Notes under the pieces: generated by a model
What the model was told of the DNA's origin: nothing
The model's input: the letters and a program-made list of their open reading frames with translations, nothing else
Databases searched by the model: none
Translations under genes and position numbers: made by a program
IMG/VR virus record: IMGVR_UViG_3300010158_000028
Coordinates: 1-64,000 of that record
Source: a virus
DNA: 64,000 nt
Strand: one strand, 5' to 3'
In this document: piece after piece, positions 39,782 through 48,571 of the stretch
Numbering within the stretch: position 1 is the stretch's first letter
Layout of the letters: every line of letters starts with the position of its first letter

Positions 39782-39860
39782 GATTCTTTTTCCTTAATGA
39801 ACGTGCTTCAATTAATGTTTCTACCATAATTTTAATGAAATTTTTAATCTTTTCTAACAT
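39774..39860 (-). CDS. Small basic peptide, 28 aa
   Basis: MLEKIKNFIKIMVETLIEAR ends SLRKKNHV. GAGGACAAAA site; overlaps the next start. Lies below the promoter at 39903-39931. Confidence 0.38.
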   Translation of the reverse strand: MLEKIKNFIKIMVETLIEARSLRKKNHV

Positions 39861-39878
39861 TTTTGTCCTCTTTAGTAA

Positions 39879-39897
39879 AGGCCTCACAATGAAGCCT
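39879..39897 (-). promoter_or_regulatory. Leader hairpin at predicted transcript start
   Basis: AGGCTTCA/TGAGGCCT (8 bp with one U-G pair, 3-nt loop), read leftward, begins at the predicted start of the promoter at 39903-39931. Like the endonuclease leaders, it puts a hairpin at the 5' end of the message. It is followed by TTTAC, too weak for a terminator. Confidence 0.4.
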
Positions 39898-39902
39898 CTA
39901 CT

Positions 39903-39931
39903 ATTATATATCAAAAAATGACACAATGCAA
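39903..39931 (-). promoter_or_regulatory. Sigma70-type promoter, non-family
   Basis: TTGCAT, 17 nt, TATAAT read leftward. It lacks the AACGC and AGTCTGAAT flanks of the main early family, so it may be regulated differently. Confidence 0.5.
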
Positions 39932-39938
39932 CAATAAT

Positions 39939-40718
39939 TTAAGATGATATATTTACAACCTTCGCATTAGATATTTTCACTTGGGCATCTTCTTGTTGTA
40001 TCCGTGCTAAGATATAATCTTTTACCAATGATGACCTAACTATATCTTCAACGGTAAATTCAATCCGTGTAAATGCTGCCATATGCATAGCAATATCAAA
40101 GAACTTTAATATGCCACTCATATCATTCTTACGTTTGGTTAAATCTGTTTGCCTATAATCACCGCACCATATAATTTTAGACCTATAACCTACCCGTGTC
40201 ATAACAGTATCAATCTCTTCAAAATTTAAATTCTGCATCTCATCCACAATAATGATTGCATCATCAAAAGACATCCCACGGATAAATGAGGTTGATATGA
40301 ACTGAACATAACCTTGTTCTTCTAATCGGTCCCATGCATCTTTCCGATCAAATAAGGTATGACAGATTTGTTTGTATGGTTGCTGGTAAATATCCATCTT
40401 TTCATCTACATCACCAGGCAAGTGTCCCATCTCTCTTGACTGAACTGCAGACCTAACTACAATGATTTTCTTGAATGGATTTGATTTGTCTAAAACTTCT
40501 TCTAGTGCTTTGTATAATGCACAGAATGTTTTACCTGTACCTGCAACACCGTGTAATGCTATAAAATAATCACCGTGTCTATATGCTTCAAAGAATGACT
40601 TTTGGTTCTCTGTTAATGGTTGAAATGTTTTTAGGTCATCAATTCTGATTTTAAGTGTTTGATGAGTCTTGGTTGTTTGTCTTTCAACGACATTATTTGC
40701 AGATTGTTTTCTGGACAT
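39939..40718 (-). CDS. phoH: PhoH-like ATPase
   Basis: A 259-residue P-loop ATPase: Walker A GVAGTGKTF near residue 56, Walker B IIIVDEMQN near 158, and WCGDYRQTDL (sensor region). PhoH homologues are frequent in marine and freshwater T4-like phages; a role in RNA metabolism or phosphate stress is proposed but not settled. AAAGGGAATAAT precedes the start. The upstream gene's 3' end overlaps this start by 88 bp. Confidence 0.88.
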   Translation of the reverse strand: MSRKQSANNVVERQTTKTHQTLKIRIDDLKTFQPLTENQKSFFEAYRHGDYFIALHGVAGTGKTFCALYKALEEVLDKSNPFKKIIVVRSAVQSREMGHLPGDVDEKMDIYQQPYKQICHTLFDRKDAWDRLEEQGYVQFISTSFIRGMSFDDAIIIVDEMQNLNFEEIDTVMTRVGYRSKIIWCGDYRQTDLTKRKNDMSGILKFFDIAMHMAAFTRIEFTVEDIVRSSLVKDYILARIQQEDAQVKISNAKVVNISS

Positions 40719-41119
40719 ATTATTCCCTTTAAATGGGCTCTGTGTATTTTACACGATACCCAACTGTTATAGTATTCTTCAGATAACAAAGCATTTCTTG
40801 TAAATATTTCATATGTTTCCCAATAAGAACAAGGTGCTCTTGTTTTGCATAAATGTAATATTGTGCGTTTGAAATTCTCCTTTCCGTATTGTTGAACATC
40901 TTTCTTTACTTCATCAGAGGAAGACCAATAGGTCAACCAATCAGATTGTTTTCTGATTTTCTTTTTCTTACCTTTGATTTGTTGTGTACCAGATTTGGTA
41001 AAGAACTTACGACCGATATACTTTTTACCAGTCGTAAGATTCTCTATGAGATAAACGAAACCGTAATAGGTTTCTACATCTTCTTGTGTGAATTCAATAT
41101 TATTATAAAACCATGTCAT
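40631..41119 (-). CDS. GIY-YIG-like endonuclease domain protein
   Basis: A 162-residue protein with YGFVYLIENLTTGKKYIGRKFF (GIY-YIG-like: GFVYL...KYIGRK), then basic KGKKKKIRKQSDWL and LHLCKTRAPCSYWETYEIF. The same arrangement occurs in an uncharacterised T4-like phage endonuclease family. The 88-bp tail over the phoH start may be non-essential. Confidence 0.65.
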   Translation of the reverse strand: MTWFYNNIEFTQEDVETYYGFVYLIENLTTGKKYIGRKFFTKSGTQQIKGKKKKIRKQSDWLTYWSSSDEVKKDVQQYGKENFKRTILHLCKTRAPCSYWETYEIFTRNALLSEEYYNSWVSCKIHRAHLKGIICPENNLQIMSLKDKQPRLIKHLKSELMT

Positions 41120-41135
41120 AATAATATATAGTCAA

Positions 41136-41282
41136 TTAGATATCTTCGTTTTGATATTCTTTATTTACTATCAGATATTCAGCACAGAACGGACAATATG
41201 TGGGACTATCTTCACAATCATCCTCATCGTAAATTATTTTATACTTTGAGTCACAATTGTCACAGTGATGTTTTAAAATCAT
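41136..41282 (-). CDS. Small zinc-ribbon protein, 48 aa
   Basis: MILKHHCDNCDSKYKIIYDE ... YCPFCAEYLIV: two CxxC knuckles forming a rubredoxin-like zinc ribbon with an acidic bridge (DEDDCED). Typical of T4-like phages; possibly a transcription or redox cofactor. Confidence 0.6.
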   Translation of the reverse strand: MILKHHCDNCDSKYKIIYDEDDCEDSPTYCPFCAEYLIVNKEYQNEDI

Positions 41283-41292
41283 TTTCTATTCC

Positions 41293-42288
41293 TTATGATG
41301 CTTTCCCCCATACATCTCCCCATGAACCTCCTAATGCACCCTTTGCGTAATCTGTAGCACGATTCTCAAAAAAGTTTGTATGAACTGGTGCATTGATCAT
41401 CTCTTCAACCCATGGTAAGGGATTGCGTTTAACTTTATAAATGCCTTTAAGACCCAATGATATCAGTCTACGATCAGCAATATATCTTATATATGTTTTA
41501 ACATCTTTGGGTGTTAAACCTTCAATTGCACCTAGATTGAAACACAAATCGATGAACTTATCTTCCAACTCAACCATTCTCTCTGCAATACTATAGATTC
41601 TTTCTTTCAAATCATCATTCCATATCTCTTTGTTCTCTTCAATAAAGGTTCTAAACAACTTAATCATAGACTCAGCGTGCATTGTTTCATCTACAATAGA
41701 CCATGTAATAATCTGTCCCATACCCCTCATCTTACCATGTCGAGGAAAGTTTAATAACATAATGAATGAACTAAACAACTGCATACCTTCAGTAAATGCA
41801 CTGAATACAGCGATATGCGTAGCAGTATTATCTATTGTAGAATTCTGTCCTGATATATCTGTTACATAATCATGTTTCTCTACCATCTCTTTGTATTTCA
41901 TGAATTCATTATAGGTAGACTCTGGCATACCTAATGTTTCAATAAGATGACTATATGCTGCAATGTGTAATGCTTCTCTTGCTGCAAATCCCATCAACAT
42001 CATACGAACTTCTGGTTGAGGAAAATGGGGTAGATAGTTATTAACATAACCACCTGCAACATCAATATCACCTTGAGTAAAGAATCTAAAAATGTTTGTA
42101 AGAAATTTCTTTTCTTCGTCTGTTAGTTTCTTTTTCCAATCTTTAACATCTTCTAGCATTGGTACTTCACTATGAATCCAATGAGATTGTTCATGTTTCA
42201 ACCATGCATCATAGGCCCATGGATAGTTAAACGGTTTGAATGATACTCTCGTGTCTGTCAGTTTTGATTTTGTTTTTGCGGCGTTCAT
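41293..42288 (-). CDS. nrdB: Class I ribonucleotide reductase beta subunit (NrdB)
   Basis: A 331-residue protein that houses the di-iron/tyrosyl radical for dNTP synthesis. Metal ligands are in AAREALHIAAYSHLIE (ExxH followed by the radical Tyr) and DETMHAES, with a first acidic ligand near ... SHWIHSE. The ATG at 42288 follows GGAG with 9-nt spacing. It forms one operon with a small gene, nrdA and thyX, so reduced nucleotides and dTMP are made together. Confidence 0.88.
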   Translation of the reverse strand: MNAAKTKSKLTDTRVSFKPFNYPWAYDAWLKHEQSHWIHSEVPMLEDVKDWKKKLTDEEKKFLTNIFRFFTQGDIDVAGGYVNNYLPHFPQPEVRMMLMGFAAREALHIAAYSHLIETLGMPESTYNEFMKYKEMVEKHDYVTDISGQNSTIDNTATHIAVFSAFTEGMQLFSSFIMLLNFPRHGKMRGMGQIITWSIVDETMHAESMIKLFRTFIEENKEIWNDDLKERIYSIAERMVELEDKFIDLCFNLGAIEGLTPKDVKTYIRYIADRRLISLGLKGIYKVKRNPLPWVEEMINAPVHTNFFENRATDYAKGALGGSWGDVWGKAS

Positions 42289-42517
42289 ATTTCTTTGCTC
42301 CAATAATTGTTACATTGCTTTCTGTTTCTATCCATACTCTTGCACCACAAGATAATGGTTTATCTGGACTATACACTATTTTTGAAGGACCGTCAATAGA
42401 TACTTCATGACCATAAGTGTTTGTCTTTCCTTGTTTAACTGTAAGAACTGGTTCATTTTCTTTGTGTATTCTGTTACTCTTTATTATGTGTTGATTAACA
42501 TGAATAATAGTTTTCAT
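42227..42517 (-). CDS. Conserved phage protein, MKTIIHVNQHII type
   Basis: A 96-residue protein. MKTIIHVNQHIIKSNRIHKE, SIDGPSKIVYSPDKPLSCGARVWIETE is a strongly conserved small phage protein of unknown function, often in nucleotide-metabolism regions as here between nrdA and nrdB. The C-terminus overlaps the nrdB start by 62 bp. Confidence 0.65.
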   Translation of the reverse strand: MKTIIHVNQHIIKSNRIHKENEPVLTVKQGKTNTYGHEVSIDGPSKIVYSPDKPLSCGARVWIETESNVTIIGAKKYERRKNKIKTDRHESIIQTV

Positions 42518-42520
42518 TTT

Positions 42521-44317
42521 TTATCCTTCGCAAGCTAGACACTCGTTACCCTGAGCAATGGCAGTCATGTCTAATTCTTTAATTATGTTTCGTTCAATTC
42601 GTTTTGATATCTTATCTGCTTTACCAATCTTTTCACTACGGCAATAGTATAGTGTTTTCAGTCCACGTTTCCATGCTAAGAAGTGACAAGCATGTATGTA
42701 TTTGATATTTGCATCTGGTCTAAAGAATAGATTTAATGATTGTGATTGGTCAATATACAATTGTCTATCTGCAGCATGTTCAATTACCCACCGTTGATCT
42801 ATCTCCATTGATGTTTTGAATATATCTTTTTGATATGCATCTAAAATATCTAAATGTTGAACTGAACCATCATTAGCAATAATACTAGACCAGATATCAT
42901 TATAATCATTTTGATTAACTAAACCAGAATCATCTGCTAATTTAGTTTGAATGAATCTATCTAACCATTTGTTCTTTGCTAATGACGATCCAGATAATGT
43001 ATCCTGACGATAAGCATTAGCACGATAAGGCTCAATAGAAGGACTAGTGTTTCCCATAATGATAGAACTGGAAGCATTTGGTGCAATAGCCATAAGATGG
43101 GAGAAACGCAAACCACTGCCAACAGCATCTGGAGCTTCTCCTCTAAGTTGCCCCAACTCTTTATTGGCTTCATCTAGTTTACTCCTTATATTTTTAAACA
43201 TTCTAATGTTAGCTGATTTAGCAGAGGCACTTTCAAATGCAATTAGGTTCTTTTGTAGATACGCATGAAAACCGAGAGCGCCAACACCAATAGACCGTTC
43301 ACGCATAGCAGAATATCGTGCCCTTGATATGCTGTCAGGAGCATTATCAATGAAATACTGAAGAACATTATCGAGCATCTCTGCGGTGTCTCTAAGAAAT
43401 AATTTATCATCTTTCCAATCATCATAATACTCCAAGTTAAGTGAAGATAAACAACATACTGCTGTTCTATCTTTATTAGTCGGTAGAATAATCTCACTAC
43501 ACAAATTGCTTTGTTGAATCTTTAATCCTAATTTCTTTTGAAACTCTGGCATCTTAGCATTACTTGTATCAATATAATGAACATATGGTTCACCAGTCAA
43601 CATTCTATTCTCTAATAGTTTTTGCCATAACTCTCTTGCAGATACAACTTCACGAACAACACCTGAATTAGGATCTTTTAATTCCCATGAATCATCTGCT
43701 TGTGTATCATACATTGACTTCTCAACTAATCGCATGAAGTCATCTGTTACATTAACACCATGATGGAGATTCAATGCACGAAGATTTTGATCACCAGTAG
43801 GTTTTCTCATATCAAGAAACAATAAAATATCTGGATGTGATATATCTAAGTATGCTGCATAACTACCTCTACGTGTTCTGCCTTGACGATATGCTAAACA
43901 ACTTGCATCATATGTTTTTAGATGTGGCATGATGCCTACTGATTTATCATCTGAACTACGAATACCTAGACCAATACCTACACCACCACCTAACATTGAT
44001 AACCAGTTAACCTCCGATAAGCAATCGACCAGACCTTCAGCACTATCATGCAGATAAGGTAGAAAACAAGAAATAGGCAACCCACGCCTACTCCTCCCAA
44101 AAGAAAGAATAGGAGTAGAATATGACAACCAATGCTTACTGGAATAATCATAAAGACGTTGACCATGAGCTGAATCAGTTGCGAACATTTTTGATACATA
44201 AGCAAATCTCTCTTGTGGTAAAACTTCATCATCTTTCATGTAACTTTCTTTTAGTCTTTTCAAACCTAACTCATCAAACAAACTATCTCTACTGTAATCT
44301 ATTACTATCTCCGACAT
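42521..44317 (-). CDS. nrdA: Class I ribonucleotide reductase alpha subunit (NrdA)
   Basis: A 598-residue catalytic subunit. Visible: STPILSF and PISCFLPYL (active-site Cys region), NLCSEIILPTNKDRTAVCCLSSLNL (NLCxEI radical-site loop and second Cys), SMRERSIGVGALGF, and the C-terminal redox pair ECLACEG. No N-terminal ATP cone is present, so dATP inhibition may be absent. Shorter than E. coli NrdA (761), as usual for cyanophage-type enzymes. The ATG at 44317 follows GGAG. Confidence 0.9.
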   Translation of the reverse strand: MSEIVIDYSRDSLFDELGLKRLKESYMKDDEVLPQERFAYVSKMFATDSAHGQRLYDYSSKHWLSYSTPILSFGRSRRGLPISCFLPYLHDSAEGLVDCLSEVNWLSMLGGGVGIGLGIRSSDDKSVGIMPHLKTYDASCLAYRQGRTRRGSYAAYLDISHPDILLFLDMRKPTGDQNLRALNLHHGVNVTDDFMRLVEKSMYDTQADDSWELKDPNSGVVREVVSARELWQKLLENRMLTGEPYVHYIDTSNAKMPEFQKKLGLKIQQSNLCSEIILPTNKDRTAVCCLSSLNLEYYDDWKDDKLFLRDTAEMLDNVLQYFIDNAPDSISRARYSAMRERSIGVGALGFHAYLQKNLIAFESASAKSANIRMFKNIRSKLDEANKELGQLRGEAPDAVGSGLRFSHLMAIAPNASSSIIMGNTSPSIEPYRANAYRQDTLSGSSLAKNKWLDRFIQTKLADDSGLVNQNDYNDIWSSIIANDGSVQHLDILDAYQKDIFKTSMEIDQRWVIEHAADRQLYIDQSQSLNLFFRPDANIKYIHACHFLAWKRGLKTLYYCRSEKIGKADKISKRIERNIIKELDMTAIAQGNECLACEG

Positions 44318-44331
44318 TTCATACTCCATTT

Positions 44332-44982
44332 TTATTGTTCTATAAATTCTTTTATCATAGGAAAAATTGGTTCAATTATATTTGCACATTCTATTGCAAT
44401 CTCTCTGTGTTCTTTTTGTGTACCGTTGCCACTTCGTAATTGTATATAATGTATCCAACTTCTCACTGTGCCATTCATGTATAACTTAGACATGGTCATA
44501 CCTTCTGGCATTACTGCTCTTGCTTGTTCTTTCGCAATACCATTATCTATTGCCCATTGATAAGCATTCATTGCATGATTAGATACTACTACTTGTTGCA
44601 TACGCCATTGATTCTCTAATTCTTCATTATCAGTTTCAATACTATTTTGACGATTCTTTGTATCTTGGAGTCTTGCTTCTTTGTATTCAACACCTAATAT
44701 TGTTGCATTAGCATATCGTTGACTAAACTCTTGAAAACTAAAACTACGGTGTCTTAAAATCTGTCGTGCAATATCTCTTGTTGTTGATATCTCTAAACAA
44801 ATATTGACAACCTCAAATGGTGACCAATGATTGTTTTTAATCAAATATTGAATTAACTTTTGAGAATTCAACATATTGTTTTGATTATCAGGATTGGATA
44901 CTCTTGCACAGTGCGCCACTTGTGTTTCTATATCACCGTCTAATTCATGAAACTTACTATAACTGATTAACTTTACTTGCAT
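44332..44982 (-). CDS. thyX: Flavin-dependent thymidylate synthase ThyX
   Basis: A 216-residue enzyme making dTMP from dUMP using FAD. ThyX motif RHRSFSFQEFSQRY (RHRxxSxxxxSxR) near residue 78, plus AREQARAVMPEGM-like KEQARAVMPEGMTM and the RSWIHYIQLRS segment. Works downstream of the dCMP deaminase at 23198. Start overlaps the stop region of the primase gene. Confidence 0.92.
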   Translation of the reverse strand: MQVKLISYSKFHELDGDIETQVAHCARVSNPDNQNNMLNSQKLIQYLIKNNHWSPFEVVNICLEISTTRDIARQILRHRSFSFQEFSQRYANATILGVEYKEARLQDTKNRQNSIETDNEELENQWRMQQVVVSNHAMNAYQWAIDNGIAKEQARAVMPEGMTMSKLYMNGTVRSWIHYIQLRSGNGTQKEHREIAIECANIIEPIFPMIKEFIEQ

Positions 44983-44985
44983 AAT

Positions 44986-46017
44986 CTATACTTTCTTCCA
45001 AAATGTAAATTTAGTCTGTGCCCTGAGTCCCTCAAATGTATTACTACTTATAATATCCTGTAACTCACTTTGTGACATTCCATTCATAATCATCTCATTA
45101 ATATCCTTACCTTTGATTGTATCTGGCCAAATTACTACATTATGACCTAACTTGATTGCATTTTGCATTAACTTCATCACTTCTTTATTACGTGGTTCAT
45201 TATCATAAATCAAAATTATTTTTTTTGCATCAACATTTTTTGATGTCAATGCAAGATTGGAATCACCTGATGCTAGGCAGTTATTTAGAAACAAAGAATC
45301 AATCGGACCTTCCACAATATATACTGGTTCGTCTAGATTAACTCTATCCATACCATACACTAGTTTTTCTTTACTCTCATTTGTTCGTAGAGTAACATAC
45401 CTTAACTTCTCACTGGCATTTTCTAATGCACGACCAGATATTGCAATTAAACTGTTGTTTTTATCATAGAAGGGTATGACTAGTCGTTTATCTGCGGTTA
45501 TCTCTTTTCCATGCGATGGATATATTTCATCACAGAACTTCTTGTAATTATCAGTATAATACAACATACCAAGAATATCTTTAGTCATCTTACGTGATTC
45601 ACAATACTTAATACAGAAATGTTCTTTTGATAGTTTATCACATCTTTCTGCATTTTCATATTGCACATCGGTCTTTAATTTACCAAATGTAAATGATGGT
45701 ATATCTACTGCAATCTTAATCTTTTTATCTTTGAATACTTCACCAGATTTGTATCGTTCCATTAAATATTCTTTGAATAGACTACCATCTAATGTTTTAA
45801 TAAGATTGCCAATACTCATACTCTGTCCACAATTGTGACAGCGATAGAATAGATTGTTTACTTTACGGTAGATATAACCCCGCATCTTGTTGGGATTCTT
45901 TTTAGAATCACCACACAAAGGACAACGGCAAGAAAATAGGTAATCTTGCTTGCGTTGAAACTTTTCAAACCGTGGAGTTAATAGGAGAGTATACTTAAGA
46001 TCAATTGACAATGACAT
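44986..46017 (-). CDS. DNA primase, T4 gp61-like
   Basis: A 343-residue primase: N-terminal CHC2-type zinc finger (CRCPLCGDSKK ... YRCHNCGQSM, residues 30-65) and a TOPRIM domain (PVYIVEGPIDSLFL, then LIYDNEPRNKEV, giving the Glu/Asp metal residues). It makes RNA primers with the replicative helicase, and pairs with the RNase H encoded at 948. GGTGAATC precedes the ATG; a promoter-like element lies at 46039-46067. Confidence 0.85.
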   Translation of the reverse strand: MSLSIDLKYTLLLTPRFEKFQRKQDYLFSCRCPLCGDSKKNPNKMRGYIYRKVNNLFYRCHNCGQSMSIGNLIKTLDGSLFKEYLMERYKSGEVFKDKKIKIAVDIPSFTFGKLKTDVQYENAERCDKLSKEHFCIKYCESRKMTKDILGMLYYTDNYKKFCDEIYPSHGKEITADKRLVIPFYDKNNSLIAISGRALENASEKLRYVTLRTNESKEKLVYGMDRVNLDEPVYIVEGPIDSLFLNNCLASGDSNLALTSKNVDAKKIILIYDNEPRNKEVMKLMQNAIKLGHNVVIWPDTIKGKDINEMIMNGMSQSELQDIISSNTFEGLRAQTKFTFWKKV

Positions 46018-46038
46018 GATTCACCATAATAAAGAAAC

Positions 46039-46067
46039 ATTATAACACAAACTACTCAATACAACAA
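46039..46067 (-). promoter_or_regulatory. Possible sigma70-type promoter before primase
   Basis: TTGTTG, 17 nt, TATAAT with TGTGT upstream of the -10. A weak -35 match, but it is 22 bp from the primase ATG. Confidence 0.4.
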
Positions 46068-46086
46068 GGTTAAATTAGATGATTAC

Positions 46087-46326
46087 CTAAAATAACTTAT
46101 CTAGTTTAATGTGCGCCAATATATACCCAATAACAACTGCACCACCAAATATCATGAACCGCCACTTCTCAAGGATAGAAATTCTATCTGAGACAGAATC
46201 AAACTTTTCCATTAAACACCGGTGTTGTTCTTTTTGTTCTGCTCTAATCTCTTTTAATTCATCAACAACGAATTGAACTTTATTTTCCAAGACGGCTATC
46301 CTTGATTGAGTGTCTATCATTTCCAT
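46087..46326 (-). CDS. XhlA-like small membrane protein
   Basis: A 79-residue protein with a coiled-coil (VLENKVQFVVDELKEIRAEQ) followed by a C-terminal transmembrane helix (MIFGGAVVIGYILAHI). This plan matches haemolysin XhlA-type and other lysis-associated phage proteins. First gene after the lysis module. Confidence 0.6.
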   Translation of the reverse strand: MEMIDTQSRIAVLENKVQFVVDELKEIRAEQKEQHRCLMEKFDSVSDRISILEKWRFMIFGGAVVIGYILAHIKLDKLF

Positions 46327-46327
46327 T

Positions 46328-46537
46328 TTATTTCTTAGATGCCTTCTCTGGTACTTTGGTGCCTTCTAACTTTTTATGCACTTTGATTTTCTTGCAGTCT
46401 TGTGCAGTCTTACCAGTTTTCTTATCTACAACGGGTTTACCATCTTTACCTACACGGTCATGGCATACTTCTTTTACTTCTGCAGCATTAACATTATACA
46501 CGAATAACATCAAAAGTGTGGCAATTATGTTTTTCAT
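46328..46537 (-). CDS. Small secreted Cys/Lys protein, 69 aa
   Basis: Signal peptide MKNIIATLLMLFVYNVNAA then CHDRVGKDGKPVVDKKTGK ... DCKKIKVHKK. A small periplasmic protein of a kind common in T4-like phages; function unknown. Confidence 0.55.
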   Translation of the reverse strand: MKNIIATLLMLFVYNVNAAEVKEVCHDRVGKDGKPVVDKKTGKTAQDCKKIKVHKKLEGTKVPEKASKK

Positions 46538-46545
46538 GATAGTCC

Positions 46546-46980
46546 TTATAGTGGTGGTTCTGCGGCAGGCGCAGGTGCAAGTTTACCTGTTGATGAATAT
46601 GATACTGGTGCTGATGTTGGAACAACTGCAGGTGCGGGTGTATATGTTGGAACTGGTGTTGGAGTAGGTGTTACAACTGGTGTAACTGGCGGTGGATTTA
46701 CTGCTGCACCAGCAACCTTCTCTTGTGTTCTACCATAAGCAGATACACCTAATACTGCACCCATTGCAACATGAAACAATCCACCACCTTGCAGTGTAAT
46801 TGGTACCCATTGTCTAAATGCATCATTAGCTGCTTGAACTTCCCAGAACTGAACGATAGTAAACATTATTGGAAACAATGCAAAGTCACACAAACAACAA
46901 AACATATACATAAATGCCATCATGGGACGCCACTTCTTTTGCATCCAATCTTCTTCTTTTTTCTCTACGATATCAGCCAT
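46546..46980 (-). CDS. Holin, three-TM type
   Basis: A 144-residue protein. Residues about 18-95 have the KWRPMMAFMYMFCCLCDFAL, LFPIMFTIVQFW and TLQGGGLFHVAMGAVLG pattern of the 3TM holin family; these form the membrane lesion that times endolysin release. The last 50 residues are an unusual Pro/Thr/Val tail (VTPVVTPTPTPVPTYTPAPA). It lies beside the endolysin and spanin genes. Confidence 0.75.
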   Translation of the reverse strand: MADIVEKKEEDWMQKKWRPMMAFMYMFCCLCDFALFPIMFTIVQFWEVQAANDAFRQWVPITLQGGGLFHVAMGAVLGVSAYGRTQEKVAGAAVNPPPVTPVVTPTPTPVPTYTPAPAVVPTSAPVSYSSTGKLAPAPAAEPPL

Positions 46981-46991
46981 ATTATTTTCCT

Positions 46992-47297
46992 TTAATTACT
47001 TACTAAAACTGTTCTATAACAATTACAATTTGCATCTAAAATTTGTTCGTAATGATAACCTATTGGTGCACCTGGTTGAATATATGTAACGGGTGGTGGA
47101 TTATATATCATTGGAGGTTGATTATATATCACAGTTGGTCGTGACATAATATATCCTGCAGTAGCACCAAGTAACAATGGTGCTACCCATGAACTGCGAT
47201 TTGGTTCTCTGTAGTATCCACCGTGATGACCGTGATGATGTTGTGCTAATACATTACTTGATACCAATAATGTAATAACTAACAATATCTTTTTCAT
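46992..47297 (-). CDS. Secreted His/Pro/Tyr-rich small protein
   Basis: A 101-residue protein with signal peptide MKKILLVITLLVSSNVLA and HHHGHHGGYYREPNRSSWVA. A hydrophobic GATAGYIMSRP and Pro/Tyr-rich C-terminus follow. Possibly metal-binding in the periplasm. GGAGGGTAAC precedes the ATG at 47297. Function unknown. Confidence 0.55.
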   Translation of the reverse strand: MKKILLVITLLVSSNVLAQHHHGHHGGYYREPNRSSWVAPLLLGATAGYIMSRPTVIYNQPPMIYNPPPVTYIQPGAPIGYHYEQILDANCNCYRTVLVSN

Positions 47298-47298
47298 G

Positions 47299-47934
47299 TT
47301 ACCCTCCAAATACGTGAAGTGCATGATCGTAATGTTTTTGTCTATCTGCTAAACCTAATGTACCACCATTGATTCGTTTAGTCATTGTTAAGATATCACC
47401 CTTATCAGCAAAGGTATTTAAATTGTTTGTTTCCCAAAACCAACATGCAGATTGTGCAGCACCTTCAAATGTTCCAAGATACTCTGGCACATCATCAATT
47501 GACATTTCTAAACTATCTGCGAATGCCTGATAGTTATTCTTACCTGTTAATTGAATTAGTCCACGACCACAATACTTCCAACCATCACCAGATGCTTCAT
47601 CACCATTACCCATACGACTACCATAGGCACGATTAGCAATCTTTGGTTGATTGTGTGCGTATTGTGCTGCGATTGATGGCATATCAGGTGGAAACAATCT
47701 TGGCCATACTCTTGATAGTGATGCAGCTGTGTAGTTTAAATTCTCTTTCAATGCTCTAAAGTTACCACTCTCGTGAGCACACTGAGCAATAAATGCTGCG
47801 GCACGTTTAGGTGTGTTAATCTCATAATCAGGTAATAGAATGTTTAATGCATCAAACCAATGGTCAACATATGGATTACCCTGAATACATTGTCCTAGTT
47901 TTTGTGCTGTAAAATCAAATGTAAATTCACTCAT
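47299..47934 (-). CDS. GH19-family endolysin
   Basis: A 211-residue chitinase/lysozyme-fold enzyme that cleaves peptidoglycan. The first catalytic Glu is in AQCAHESGNFRALKEN; YGSRMGNGDEASGDGWKYCGRGLIQLTGKNNY is the GH19 core with the second acidic residue. No signal peptide, so it needs the holin. AGGAGATTTT precedes the ATG. Confidence 0.88.
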   Translation of the reverse strand: MSEFTFDFTAQKLGQCIQGNPYVDHWFDALNILLPDYEINTPKRAAAFIAQCAHESGNFRALKENLNYTAASLSRVWPRLFPPDMPSIAAQYAHNQPKIANRAYGSRMGNGDEASGDGWKYCGRGLIQLTGKNNYQAFADSLEMSIDDVPEYLGTFEGAAQSACWFWETNNLNTFADKGDILTMTKRINGGTLGLADRQKHYDHALHVFGG

Positions 47935-47942
47935 AAAATCTC

Positions 47943-48149
47943 CTAGGCAACTGCCCTTGCAATGTTAATAATATTTACCAGTATTTCTCTATACATAATG
48001 TTTTCATCTAGATATGCAGTTTGATCTTCTATTGATTGCATAACATTCATACTTTCAATTAACTCTTTAAATTCATCTGCAGAGATAGTACCTGCAGAGT
48101 ATGCTTCTTTAATATCTGATGCTTGTTGTGCTAGTGCTTGTAAACTCAT
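47943..48149 (-). CDS. Small helical protein, 68 aa
   Basis: MSLQALAQQASDIKEAYSAG then DEFKELIESMNVMQSI, predicted alpha-helical. Common next to lysis genes in T4-like phages; unknown role. Confidence 0.5.
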   Translation of the reverse strand: MSLQALAQQASDIKEAYSAGTISADEFKELIESMNVMQSIEDQTAYLDENIMYREILVNIINIARAVA

Positions 48150-48571
48150 GATCGTGGCCTCTTAGCAATTACTTTCTGAATTTCTTCTGCGGATGATGCT
48201 ATAGATTTTAATTTTAACTCACAATATGTTTTATTAATTTCTTTTGATGTGTTATATCGTTTCTGTAAATCTGTAGTAAGCACATGAAGTAAATCTACAG
48301 GTTTAAATGTTTGTTCGTTTCTTGGTAGATACTGACTGTAATTCTTTAATTCATGTGCCATATCGTTTAGATTTTCTGATATAACTTTGATTGTGGCACT
48401 ATCATTACAGTATGGTTGTGCTAATTCTGCAGTTGATCTTACTTTATTGATTAAATTATATTCGCCTGGATCATATTGTGCAATCATGAATCTATCAATA
48501 GAAGAACATCCTGACAAGTATACTAAAGGCAAACCAGATACAAATAATAACACACATAATAGGTTTTTCAT
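48146..48571 (-). CDS. Lipoprotein, 141 aa
   Basis: Lipobox signal MKNLLCVLLFVSGLPLVYLSGC then a helical periplasmic domain with Cys54 and another Cys near residue 116. Unknown function, adjacent to the spanin pair. Confidence 0.6.
   Translation of the reverse strand: MKNLLCVLLFVSGLPLVYLSGCSSIDRFMIAQYDPGEYNLINKVRSTAELAQPYCNDSATIKVISENLNDMAHELKNYSQYLPRNEQTFKPVDLLHVLTTDLQKRYNTSKEINKTYCELKLKSIASSAEEIQKVIAKRPRS

Noticed and set aside
39870-39900. Rho-independent terminator after the 39903 promoter
   Set aside because: The hairpin is followed by only TTTAC and sits at the predicted 5' end of the transcript, so a leader hairpin is more likely.
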